Position numbers and translations under genes: made by a program. Below are positions 1 to 6,457 of a stretch of 17,370 nucleotides of DNA, one piece after another. The stretch is from the NCBI GenBank assembly GCA_035527995.1, contig DATKZJ010000107.1, forward strand, positions 1 to 17,370. Direction: 5' to 3'. Below the pieces are notes generated by a model. It searched no databases. It saw only the letters and a program-made list of their open reading frames with translations, and was not told the DNA's origin. Every line of letters begins with the position of its first letter. The stretch's first letter is position 1. The stretch is from JAFGTF01 sp035527995. GTDB taxonomy: Bacteria; Spirochaetota; B62-G9; DRHN01.

Positions 1-1
1 G

Positions 2-682
2 TACAATACCCTTATAGTAGACAGAAACGGCTTCAAAAACGAGGTTCCCGTGATACCGGGACTGAAGCCGAAATCACTCATGAAGGCCTGGGTAGACAGA
101 AAGCTCTATATTCACAATCTCGGACATGCGGTTCTGGCCTACACATCCTACGCCCTTTTTCCGGACTACATTTACATGTGGCAGGCTGTTTCCAACGAGG
201 CGCTCCGTGCCGTCACTAAGGGCGCTATGTGGGAGTCGGGGCGGGCGCTCATAGCCCAATACCCGCATGAGTTCGATGCGAAGAGCATCGGAGCTCACAT
301 AGACGACCTGCTTGAGCGGTTCGGCAACCGTGCACTCGGTGATACCGTATACAGGGTCGGAATGGACCTCTACAGGAAGCTTGGACCCGATGATCGGCTC
401 ATCGGGGGAGTAAAACTCTGCCTGAAGCACCGCATCCGTCCCGACTTCATATCGCTCGGTACGGCATCTGCGATGTTTTTCAGGGCGGCAGGAGAGGACG
501 GGAGGATGTTCGAACGGGACAGGAGGTTTTTTGAGCAGGAGCTTTCACGAGGGATTGACCATGTTCTCACGTACGTGTGCGGCCTCGAGGACAGGGAGAC
601 GAGTCGCGTCATGGCCTCCTACTACGATAGTATATCGAGGGGCGGCCTGGATATAGAAAGATTGGCGCAAAACGTTTGTTGA
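2..682 (+). CDS. Mannitol-1-phosphate 5-dehydrogenase-like protein, C-terminal part (5'-truncated by window edge)
   Basis: The reading frame is open to the left edge, so only the last 226 codons are present and the true start lies upstream. A GTG at 50 is in frame but lies inside the domain and is not a credible start. What is visible matches the C-terminal domain of the mannitol dehydrogenase family: a RKLYIHNLGHA segment (residues of the KLxxxNxGHA type, containing the substrate-site Asn and His), followed by an RFGNRALGDTVYRVGMD stretch, a KLGPDDRLIGG segment and an FISLGTASAMFFRA segment, all at the usual spacing. Family members reversibly oxidise mannitol-1-phosphate to fructose-6-phosphate with NAD in the cytoplasm. 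The Rossmann domain is outside the window, so related polyol-phosphate or uronate dehydrogenases cannot be excluded. No clear terminator follows the stop. Confidence 0.8.
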   Translation, partial: YNTLIVDRNGFKNEVPVIPGLKPKSLMKAWVDRKLYIHNLGHAVLAYTSYALFPDYIYMWQAVSNEALRAVTKGAMWESGRALIAQYPHEFDAKSIGAHIDDLLERFGNRALGDTVYRVGMDLYRKLGPDDRLIGGVKLCLKHRIRPDFISLGTASAMFFRAAGEDGRMFERDRRFFEQELSRGIDHVLTYVCGLEDRETSRVMASYYDSISRGGLDIERLAQNVC

Positions 683-1393
683 GATTCGAGTTTTTTATAT
701 CGGTGCAATAAATATGGATATAGTAACCGTACTGTTTCACAATAAGAAAGGGGCCAAAGGCGACGGTCTCCTGAGGCTGTAAGCCACAATCGACGAACTA
801 ATCTCATTATACTGGTATTTCCAAACCTTTTTGAGATTGCTTCATCAGGGTTGTTCTCTGTTCGAGGCAGCAGTCATACTTACAGTTAGCTGGTGATTTT
901 AATTGAATATTGCCCTAAATCATATATAAACGCCATGGCATAAAGGGTTATGACTATACATACTGCTTATGGCTGAAACGGCGGTGGTCTTTCCGGCAGG
1001 TCATTACCGGCAACGATTTGGAAGGGGTTCAATCCCCGTTTCTCATGATCAACAGCAAACTGTAAGTAACGGGGCTTTTGGCGCTTTTTTCACCGTAAAC
1101 TTTATTTTTTACATCGAAACCCCTTGCTATGCAATCAGATTGCTGCAATCAGATTGCAGCAATCTTTGAGAAAACCGCATTAAAGTAAATGGAAGCATAT
1201 CGAATCGGGGCCGACTATTTTACAATTAACAGCTAACAGCGATTTCGAGACATCATCCCTTCCCGCTGCTTTACAAATAGAATAGAACCGGCTGACCTGT
1301 CGGGGACATAGACGGTAAACAGTCGAGGTTTTGCTGCTCATTCTCCGAAAATTGGTAAACCGGGTATCGGGGCTGTCAGGCAGTAATGGAAGC
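683..1393. other. 711-bp gene-free spacer
   Basis: No convincing coding frame is present. A 66-codon plus-strand frame at 969-1169 lacks a ribosome binding site and resembles no family I know. The segment is AT-rich. It contains a perfect palindrome at 1138-1164 (listed separately) and a short GGGG/CCCC hairpin around 1023-1039 whose loop resembles a tRNA T-loop, but no tRNA can be folded around it. I see no riboswitch consensus. It separates a plus-strand stop from a minus-strand stop, so it is a convergent spacer. Confidence 0.6.
1131..1164. repeat. 27-nt perfect palindrome overlapping a tandem 13-mer
   Basis: Half-sites gattgctgcaatc (1138-1150) and gattgcagcaatc (1152-1164) are exact reverse complements around a single central A. 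The 13-mer gcaatcagattgc also occurs twice in tandem (1131-1143 and 1145-1157) and is itself an inverted repeat. The result is a nested symmetric array of the six-base words gcaatc and gattgc. No U-run follows on either strand, so it is not a standard intrinsic terminator. A protein-binding operator or a cruciform or hairpin element is possible; the function is unknown. Confidence 0.75.
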
Positions 1394-2224
1394 TTAATCG
1401 TCGTTCTTTTTCCCGAGGAGAGACGCTTTCATGGTGGCGGCCCTCACCGCGTTCATGATAAGGGCCTTGAAGTTACCCTCTTCAAGCGTGAGGAGCCCTT
1501 CTATGGCGGTCCCTCCGGGGCTCGTGACCATCTCCTTGGCAAGTGAAGGATGGACTTCGAACTCTTTCAGGAAGCAGACCGAGCCGTAGACTGTGTCTAT
1601 TGCGAGATGAAGAGCCGTTTCCCTTGCAAGCCCCATCAGCACTCCGCTGTCCGCGAGCGCTTCCACCATGAGGAAGACGAAGGCGGGACCGCTGCCGGAG
1701 AGGCCTGTGATTGTATCGAGGTGTTTTTCTTCCAGTTCTACAACAGTCCCGATGCTCTCCATGATCTGTTTCGCGCATCGCCGTTTTTCATCCGATAGCG
1801 CTACATTGTAGCACATGGCGCAGACTGACTTGCCGACCCTTGCGGCGATGTTAGGCATGGTTCTGACGAGCTGGTAGGACTTCGTGATGTACCTCTCCAT
1901 GAACTTCAGTGTAATGCCCGCGGCTACCGATATGATGAGGTGCTTTCCGCTGATATAGGGATTGATATCGGTAAACACCGACTGGATATTCTGCGGTTTT
2001 ACGGCTACTATGATCACATCGTAGTTTTCAATTGTCCTGTCGACAGCACCCTTTGCAACGATATTGTAACTCTTTTCGAGCTCGCTTTTCTTCACGGAGT
2101 CGGTCTCGATGAGGAGGATGTCCTTCCCATCGTGGGACTTCTTTTTAAGGCCTTCTATGATGGCCCTTCCCATGTTTCCGCCCCCTACTATTGCTATCTT
2201 GCAACCCTTAAGCCTGCTATCCAT
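1394..2224 (-). CDS. proC: Pyrroline-5-carboxylate reductase
   Basis: This cytoplasmic enzyme catalyses the last step of proline synthesis, NAD(P)H-dependent reduction of 1-pyrroline-5-carboxylate to proline. The 276-residue product is of normal family length. The N-terminal Rossmann domain has the VGGGNMG nucleotide loop (residues 13-19) and the VAVKPQ strand (73-78), followed by the conserved TMPN (122-125). The helical dimerisation and substrate domain carries GLSGSGPAF (174-182) and VTSPGGTAIEGL (233-244), the substrate-binding signature. The ATG at 2224 has an AGAGG-type ribosome binding site about 11 nt upstream. It lies 134 bp downstream of the oxoamine synthase gene on the same strand, with its own promoter in the gap, so it can be transcribed alone or by read-through. 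No glutamate kinase (proB) or glutamate-5-semialdehyde dehydrogenase (proA) gene is nearby. Confidence 0.96.
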   Translation of the reverse strand: MDSRLKGCKIAIVGGGNMGRAIIEGLKKKSHDGKDILLIETDSVKKSELEKSYNIVAKGAVDRTIENYDVIIVAVKPQNIQSVFTDINPYISGKHLIISVAAGITLKFMERYITKSYQLVRTMPNIAARVGKSVCAMCYNVALSDEKRRCAKQIMESIGTVVELEEKHLDTITGLSGSGPAFVFLMVEALADSGVLMGLARETALHLAIDTVYGSVCFLKEFEVHPSLAKEMVTSPGGTAIEGLLTLEEGNFKALIMNAVRAATMKASLLGKKNDD

Positions 2225-2259
2225 GAGATTATATACCTCTGTTGAAAATAGTGGGTGTT

Positions 2260-2288
2260 AATTTAGCACAAAACAGGAGGCTTGACAA
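2260..2288 (-). promoter_or_regulatory. Candidate proC promoter
   Basis: Read on the minus strand, a -35 hexamer TTGTCA (2288-2283) is followed by a 17-nt spacer and a -10 hexamer TAAATT (2265-2260). This places the predicted transcription start about 30 nt before the proC ATG. The match to the sigma-70 consensus is moderate, and the placement in the gap upstream of proC supports it. Confidence 0.45.
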
Positions 2289-2358
2289 CCACATACTTTA
2301 TAGTGCAGTCCGCGTTCCGTACATGCAAGAGGTACATGCCTGGGGGCATGGGCAAGCT

Positions 2359-3582
2359 TTAGAGCTTGACCTTGTTGAGCTGGAGTTTGAACTCGTCCCT
2401 GAGGTTCTTGAAGCCCTCCAGTGTTTTTTCGATCTGTTCGTCGGTATGGGCTGCTGTCGGGATCAGCCTTAAAAGAATCACCGTCTTGGGAACAACCGGA
2501 TACATGACGCCGGACACGAAGATCCGCTGCTCGTCACGCATGTACGCGACGATCTTTTTCGCCACCTGTGGTTCCGCCGGAACATACACCGGAGTAATAG
2601 GAGACTGGGTGTTGCCAAGGGAGAACCCGAGCTTTCTGAGCCCGTCCTGGAGCTTTTTCGCGACCTCCCACAGCCTCCCTCTGAGGCCGGGATCCTTCTC
2701 CAGCAGGTCGAGGGTCTTGTTAATAGTGCGTACGTAGATCATCGGAAGGCTCTTTGCGAAGATCTGGGTCCTGGCGTTGTAGCATATGTAGCGGATGATC
2801 TCTTCGTCTCCCGCGCTGAATCCCCCGATCGCTGCGAACGATTTGGCAAAAGTGCTGAAGTATATATCAATCCTGTCCATGACACCGAAGTGCTCCGCCG
2901 TTCCCTTTCCGTTGGGGCCCATGACTCCGCATCCATGGGCATCATCCACGAAGAGGCGCGCCCCGTACTTATCCTTGAGGTCGCATATGTCCGGAAGGTT
3001 AGCGAGATCGCCGCGCATGCCGAACACGCCCTCTGTGACTACGAGAACTCCGCCTGAGCTGTTCTTGTTCGCCATCACGATCTGCTTCTCGAGATCCTCC
3101 ATATCGTTATGCTTGTAGAACCTGAACTTGCCCCCCGCGAGGAAGGTCCCGTCTATCATCGACGCGTGGGATAACTTGTCGATTATTATCGTATCGCTCC
3201 TGTGTACTATGGCGGACAGGGTGCCGAGTACACCGAGATATCCGTAGTTGAAGAGGATCGATGAATCCTTTGCTACAAACTTAGCGAGCCTGTCCTCCAG
3301 CGCTTCGTGCTCAACAGTGTTCCCTGTGAGCATCCTCGAGCCCATGGGGGCGGATGCACTGAACTCCTCGCAGGCTTCCAGACTGGTCCTCTTTATCTCC
3401 TCGTTCCCCGCAAGGCCAAGGTAGTTGTTTATCGACCACATGATCATCGGCTTGCCGTTAAAGACCATCTCCGTTCCCGGCAGGGTTGAAAGCAGAGGCC
3501 TCGTCCAGTATTTATCCTTGATCACTCGAAATATACCGAGATAGCCGCCGTCTTTGTAGCACTTTTCGAATATATCCATCAC
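2359..3582 (-). CDS. Alpha-oxoamine synthase family PLP-dependent acyltransferase
   Basis: The 407-residue product is a fold-type I PLP enzyme of the family that condenses an amino acid with an acyl-CoA: 8-amino-7-oxononanoate synthase, 2-amino-3-ketobutyrate CoA ligase, 5-aminolevulinate synthase and serine palmitoyltransferase. Visible signatures are SINNYLGL (50-57), GSRMLTGNTVEHEALEDRLA (81-100), the SHAS cofactor-stacking His (139), the VDDAHG motif with Asp214/His216, and the Schiff-base lysine K247 in STFAKSFAAIGGF. The FAKSFAAIGGF form, with Phe before the AKS, resembles serine palmitoyltransferase-like members more than Kbl or BioF, but the substrate cannot be fixed from sequence. 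No bio, threonine dehydrogenase or sphingolipid gene is adjacent. The start is GTG at 3582, with ATG one codon on; GAAGGGG lies just upstream as a ribosome binding site. Confidence 0.9.
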   Translation of the reverse strand: MMDIFEKCYKDGGYLGIFRVIKDKYWTRPLLSTLPGTEMVFNGKPMIMWSINNYLGLAGNEEIKRTSLEACEEFSASAPMGSRMLTGNTVEHEALEDRLAKFVAKDSSILFNYGYLGVLGTLSAIVHRSDTIIIDKLSHASMIDGTFLAGGKFRFYKHNDMEDLEKQIVMANKNSSGGVLVVTEGVFGMRGDLANLPDICDLKDKYGARLFVDDAHGCGVMGPNGKGTAEHFGVMDRIDIYFSTFAKSFAAIGGFSAGDEEIIRYICYNARTQIFAKSLPMIYVRTINKTLDLLEKDPGLRGRLWEVAKKLQDGLRKLGFSLGNTQSPITPVYVPAEPQVAKKIVAYMRDEQRIFVSGVMYPVVPKTVILLRLIPTAAHTDEQIEKTLEGFKNLRDEFKLQLNKVKL

Positions 3583-3612
3583 TTTTCCCCTTCAGAGTAA
3601 ACGTGCGCTCCT

Positions 3613-3642
3613 ATATTAATTCCTACCGTTGAAGGTTGTCAA
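3613..3642 (-). promoter_or_regulatory. Candidate promoter for the oxoamine synthase gene
   Basis: On the minus strand a perfect TTGACA (3642-3637) is followed after 18 nt by TAATAT (3618-3613). The predicted transcript begins about 25 nt before the start codon. The opposite gene diverges from the same 109-bp spacer. Confidence 0.5.
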
Positions 3643-3691
3643 GAAAAACATCGGATAGTGGATAATGGAGTAATGGAAAAGGAGATACAGC

Positions 3692-4750
3692 TTGACAAAT
3701 GTTTCTATGCTGATATTCTTTACTACCATGAAAATAGCTGTCGTCGGGTGCGGTGGAATAGGTGGAGTGGTCGCAGGAGTACTGGGGGTTAACGGACATG
3801 ATTTTGTCCTCATAGAGGCGAGCCGGGAGTATGCGGATATTCTGAACAGGAAAGGAATAAGGCTCACCGGAAAGAAGGGCGAGATAGGAACATCGGTGAA
3901 GGCATATTCAGGATTCGGAGATGCCGGACTGAAGTACGATCTCATTGTCATAGCGGTAAAATCTGGCGTCTTGAAGAGCGTGTTCGAAGAAAGCAGGAAG
4001 TACATTACTCCATCGGGTTTCATTCTCACTCTCCAGAACGGCCTGGAGCCGCTGCGGTTATGCGAAGAGTTTCCTGAAGCGAGGATCGTCGGCGGTGCCG
4101 TTGGCTACAACTCCTTAATGCTCGAGTACGGACTCTATCACGTGACGTCTCAGGGTGGGATAACTGTCGGAAACCTCATAAACTGCTCTCATAGCGACCT
4201 CACCGTGCTGAAAGAGCTTTTTGCTCCCGGAATTGAGATCACTGCCACCGAAAACATCCGGGGCGTGCTCTGGGCAAAGCTGCTTATCGTGTGCGGTATC
4301 ACGGGCCTTGGCGGGGCTTCCGGGATGCTGATCGGTGACCTCATGAAACACAGGGTCGCGAGGAAGCTCTTCTATCATGTGGTGACAGAGGGGCACCTCG
4401 TTGCAAAAAAGCTCGGAATACAGATGGAAAAGTTCGGGGGGCTCCTCCCGGAGAAGTTCGGCGTTCACAAGGGGAGTTACCCGGCCTTTTTCCGGCACCT
4501 TGCCTTGAGAATCGTGGGGAGAAAGTACAGGGAGCTCAAATCAAACATCCACCAGTCGATCGAAAAGGGTCAGCGTACAGAGGTCGACTACCTCAACGGT
4601 GAGATAGTGCGCAGGGGAGAGGAAGTTAGTGTTCCGACCCCTGTGAACGGGGGAGTGGTGCGGATCGTGAAAGAGATAGAGGAGAAAAGTCGGAAAATGG
4701 GGATCGAAAACCTCGAAGAGCTCTGGAAGATGATATCGGTTCGGAAATAA
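3692..4750 (+). CDS. Ketopantoate reductase-like protein (PanE/ApbA family)
   Basis: Family members reduce 2-dehydropantoate to pantoate with NADPH in pantothenate/CoA synthesis, but several act on other 2-keto acids. The N-terminal Rossmann domain has VVGCGGIGG (17-25), IVIAVKS (85-91) and TLQNG (113-117, with the conserved Asn). The helical C-terminal domain retains the catalytic-type lysine in WAKLL (K196) and the QRTEVDYLNGEIV signature with Glu297. The two Asn residues usually found four and eight positions after the Lys are replaced (V200, T204), so the substrate may not be ketopantoate. Start choice: AAAAGGAG at 3677-3684 is 7 nt before a TTG at 3692. The ATG at 3728, which begins at the Rossmann strand (MKIAVVG), has no ribosome binding site and is the alternative. 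The stop is 12 nt before the next gene, indicating an operon. Confidence 0.82.
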   Translation: MTNVSMLIFFTTMKIAVVGCGGIGGVVAGVLGVNGHDFVLIEASREYADILNRKGIRLTGKKGEIGTSVKAYSGFGDAGLKYDLIVIAVKSGVLKSVFEESRKYITPSGFILTLQNGLEPLRLCEEFPEARIVGGAVGYNSLMLEYGLYHVTSQGGITVGNLINCSHSDLTVLKELFAPGIEITATENIRGVLWAKLLIVCGITGLGGASGMLIGDLMKHRVARKLFYHVVTEGHLVAKKLGIQMEKFGGLLPEKFGVHKGSYPAFFRHLALRIVGRKYRELKSNIHQSIEKGQRTEVDYLNGEIVRRGEEVSVPTPVNGGVVRIVKEIEEKSRKMGIENLEELWKMISVRK

Positions 4751-4762
4751 GAGGAGGGTATT

Positions 4763-6127
4763 ATGGGATGGGATCTTGCAGTTACTTTCGCTATTGTGAG
4801 CGTTTCTCTTCTTATTGCGTCGCTGCTTAGGGCAAATCTTCGATTTCTTCAGCGGTTTCTCGTTCCCAATGCCATTACCGCTGGATTCGTAGGGCTGGGC
4901 CTGATGTACCTTCTGGGCTGGGCCTTTCCTCAGATCATGCCCAAACGGGAGTATCTCGGTAACATCGTGTACCATCTGCTCGCGATCACCTTCATATCGA
5001 TCGGCCTGAAGCGCCGGGAGCGGTACGTCTCCAAAGACTCTCTTGCAACGGCCTTTCACCTGTCACTCGGATATGCAGTCGAGGGTTTTATCGGGTTTTC
5101 CATTACGCTGGTCTTTCTCTTTACAATGATGCCGCAGATCTTCCCAACCTTCGGAATGCTCTTTGAGATGGGTTTCGGCCAGTCATCGGGACAGGCGTAC
5201 GCCCTTGGAAAGCAGTGGGAGGCGCTGGGGTTTGTGAACGGCGGAACCGTGGGACTCACATTCGGCGCAATCGGATTCCTCTGGGCCTGTTTCGTAGGGG
5301 TGCCTTTCCTCAACTGGGGCATCAAACGAGGATATGTGAAGGGAGTAGACAGAAGGCTCCTGGAGAATACAGGTTTTTTGGGGAGAGGAGCGAAGAAGCC
5401 GGTTATCGGGAAAAGCACCACACATCCCGATGTTATCGCAACAGGGACACTTCATATTGCGTTCATAGGGCTGGTGTATCTCGTCGACTACTTCTTCATC
5501 AAATTCGTCGTGTTTCTTTTGAGCAAACTGGGGGGTACATTCTCGGTCCAGTTCGGAAACATCCTCTGGGCCTACCACGCATTCTTTGCCACGCTCTTCG
5601 CCCTTCTCGCGGGGAGGATCCTTCGTGCGCTGAAGCTCGATCATATTCTCGACGACAACATGCTCACAGGCATCTCCGCATCGAGTGTGGATTTTCTCGT
5701 TACTGCGGCGATAATGGCGATCGAGCTCGCGTTCGTCGTGCAGTATATCGTTCCCATCGCCGTGATCTGTATCGCGGGAGGGGTGGCAATCATGCTGCTC
5801 GTCATTTTTCTTGCGAAGCGAAGCTTTAACGACTACTTCTTCGAAAGGGTGATCTCCATCTTCGGACTGCTCACAGGGACAGTAAGCACGGGCCTCGCGC
5901 TGCTGAGGGTAATAGACCCGGAGTACAAAACACCTGCGGCGAGCGACCTTGTTCTCGGCTCGGGTTTCTCCCTCTTTATCGGATTTCCTCTGCTCTTCCT
6001 CATAAACATCCCTGCTCTGCACAGGACCACGAAGGTATTCCTCCTCACGGACGGGGGGATATTCGGCTACATCGTGGTCCTCTTTGTCGTCATGGTTGCG
6101 CTGAGGATATTGAGGAAGAAGAAATAG
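4763..6127 (+). CDS. GltS-like membrane transporter, ESS (sodium:glutamate symporter) family
   Basis: This 454-residue inner-membrane protein has about ten to twelve hydrophobic segments, starting at residues 5-22. The region around residues 134-185, with GFGQSSGQAYALGKQWE, then GFVNGGTVGLTFGAIGF and a VGVP segment, lines up with the E. coli GltS core, where a Gly-rich SGGHGTGAAW reentrant motif is followed by GFTNATEVAMACATFGL and IGGP. A second inverted half with SVDFLVTAAIMAIEL follows, as in GltS. GltS imports glutamate with Na+; this distant relative may carry another carboxylate. GAGGAGG sits 5-6 nt before the ATG, and the gene follows the PanE-like gene by 12 nt, so the two are probably translated from one message. 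No clear intrinsic terminator follows. Confidence 0.75.
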   Translation: MGWDLAVTFAIVSVSLLIASLLRANLRFLQRFLVPNAITAGFVGLGLMYLLGWAFPQIMPKREYLGNIVYHLLAITFISIGLKRRERYVSKDSLATAFHLSLGYAVEGFIGFSITLVFLFTMMPQIFPTFGMLFEMGFGQSSGQAYALGKQWEALGFVNGGTVGLTFGAIGFLWACFVGVPFLNWGIKRGYVKGVDRRLLENTGFLGRGAKKPVIGKSTTHPDVIATGTLHIAFIGLVYLVDYFFIKFVVFLLSKLGGTFSVQFGNILWAYHAFFATLFALLAGRILRALKLDHILDDNMLTGISASSVDFLVTAAIMAIELAFVVQYIVPIAVICIAGGVAIMLLVIFLAKRSFNDYFFERVISIFGLLTGTVSTGLALLRVIDPEYKTPAASDLVLGSGFSLFIGFPLLFLINIPALHRTTKVFLLTDGGIFGYIVVLFVVMVALRILRKKK

Positions 6128-6353
6128 GATATATCTGCCTTGCGTTGATCCGAAAGCCGGCTTTTCTGTAAAATCTGCAGATCCTCCATAATAGAAACCG
6201 ATTGCTGAATATTTACCGATCCTATCCTCTGCTTTTATAATTATCCATAAAATACCATTAAATTAAGTATTATCAATTATATAAAACAATATAAGTAGAT
6301 AACGATAAATGTCCTTAAGGTTTATAAAAGAATACTTAAAGCTCAAAAAGGTA

Positions 6354-6381
6354 TTGACAGGCGCCTTTTGTTGCTTAAAAT
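6354..6381 (+). promoter_or_regulatory. Sigma-70-type promoter of the ABC/methyltransferase operon
   Basis: A perfect -35 TTGACA (6354-6359), a 16-nt spacer and a -10 TAAAAT (6376-6381, five of six consensus bases) sit at the end of an AT-rich tract. Initiation near 6388 would give a leader of about 70 nt before the substrate-binding protein gene. This is the best promoter match in the window. Confidence 0.65.
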
Positions 6382-6389
6382 ATAAAGCG

Positions 6390-6422
6390 TCTCGTTTATG
6401 GCAGTTATCGAAATTAACGAGA
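6390..6422 (+). promoter_or_regulatory. Inverted repeat in the operon leader (possible operator or mRNA hairpin)
   Basis: TCTCGTT (6390-6396) and AACGAGA (6416-6422) are exact reverse complements separated by 19 nt, located at the predicted transcription start and early leader. Such a position suits a repressor operator or a 5' stabilising hairpin. The 7-bp arms and long spacer make the call tentative. Confidence 0.35.
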
Positions 6423-6457
6423 GTAATGATATTCTTAAATAAAGGAGGAGAATGTTT

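Larger units (their letters stand above)
6128..6451. other. AT-rich intergenic region upstream of the ABC transporter operon
   Basis: This 324-bp spacer has no coding frame on the plus strand worth calling. Its centre (about 6230-6350) is strongly AT-rich with many A- and T-tracts, as is common upstream of strong promoters. Near its left end a small AAAG-CCGG-CTTT palindrome (about 6154-6165) is too short to call a terminator. The promoter and leader inverted repeat at its right end are listed separately. Confidence 0.6.

Noticed and set aside
966..1060. Possible tRNA: a T-loop-like GGGTTCAATCCC segment at about 1025-1036
   Set aside because: The fourth T-stem pair mismatches, the bases after it (TTCTCAT) find no complementary acceptor strand at the right distance upstream, and no anticodon arm can be drawn. 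The reverse strand also fails.
1020..1075. Hint of a cobalamin riboswitch (AGCAAACTGTAAG resembles the GCAACTGTAA box), tempting because of the corrinoid genes
   Set aside because: The other conserved B12-box elements are absent, it is not upstream of any plus-strand gene, and it is over 5 kb from the corrinoid operon.
969..1169. 66-codon plus-strand frame
   Set aside because: It has no ribosome binding site, no recognisable motifs and an unremarkable composition, and its end runs through the palindrome; it is most likely a chance frame.
2335..2350. CATGCC/GGCATG hairpin just after the oxoamine synthase stop
   Set aside because: It has a 6-bp stem with no U-run on the minus strand, so it is not convincing as a terminator; read-through into proC remains possible.
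5183..6022. 279-codon minus-strand frame opposite the GltS-like gene, and a 204-codon plus-strand frame at 5215-5829
   Set aside because: Both overlap a well-supported membrane-protein gene and give low-complexity, charged translations typical of antisense or shifted reading of hydrophobic codons.
6154..6188. Terminator after the GltS-like gene (AAAGCCGGCTTTT and ATCTGCAGAT palindromes)
   Set aside because: The stems are only four to five base pairs once a loop is allowed, and no U-run of useful length follows.
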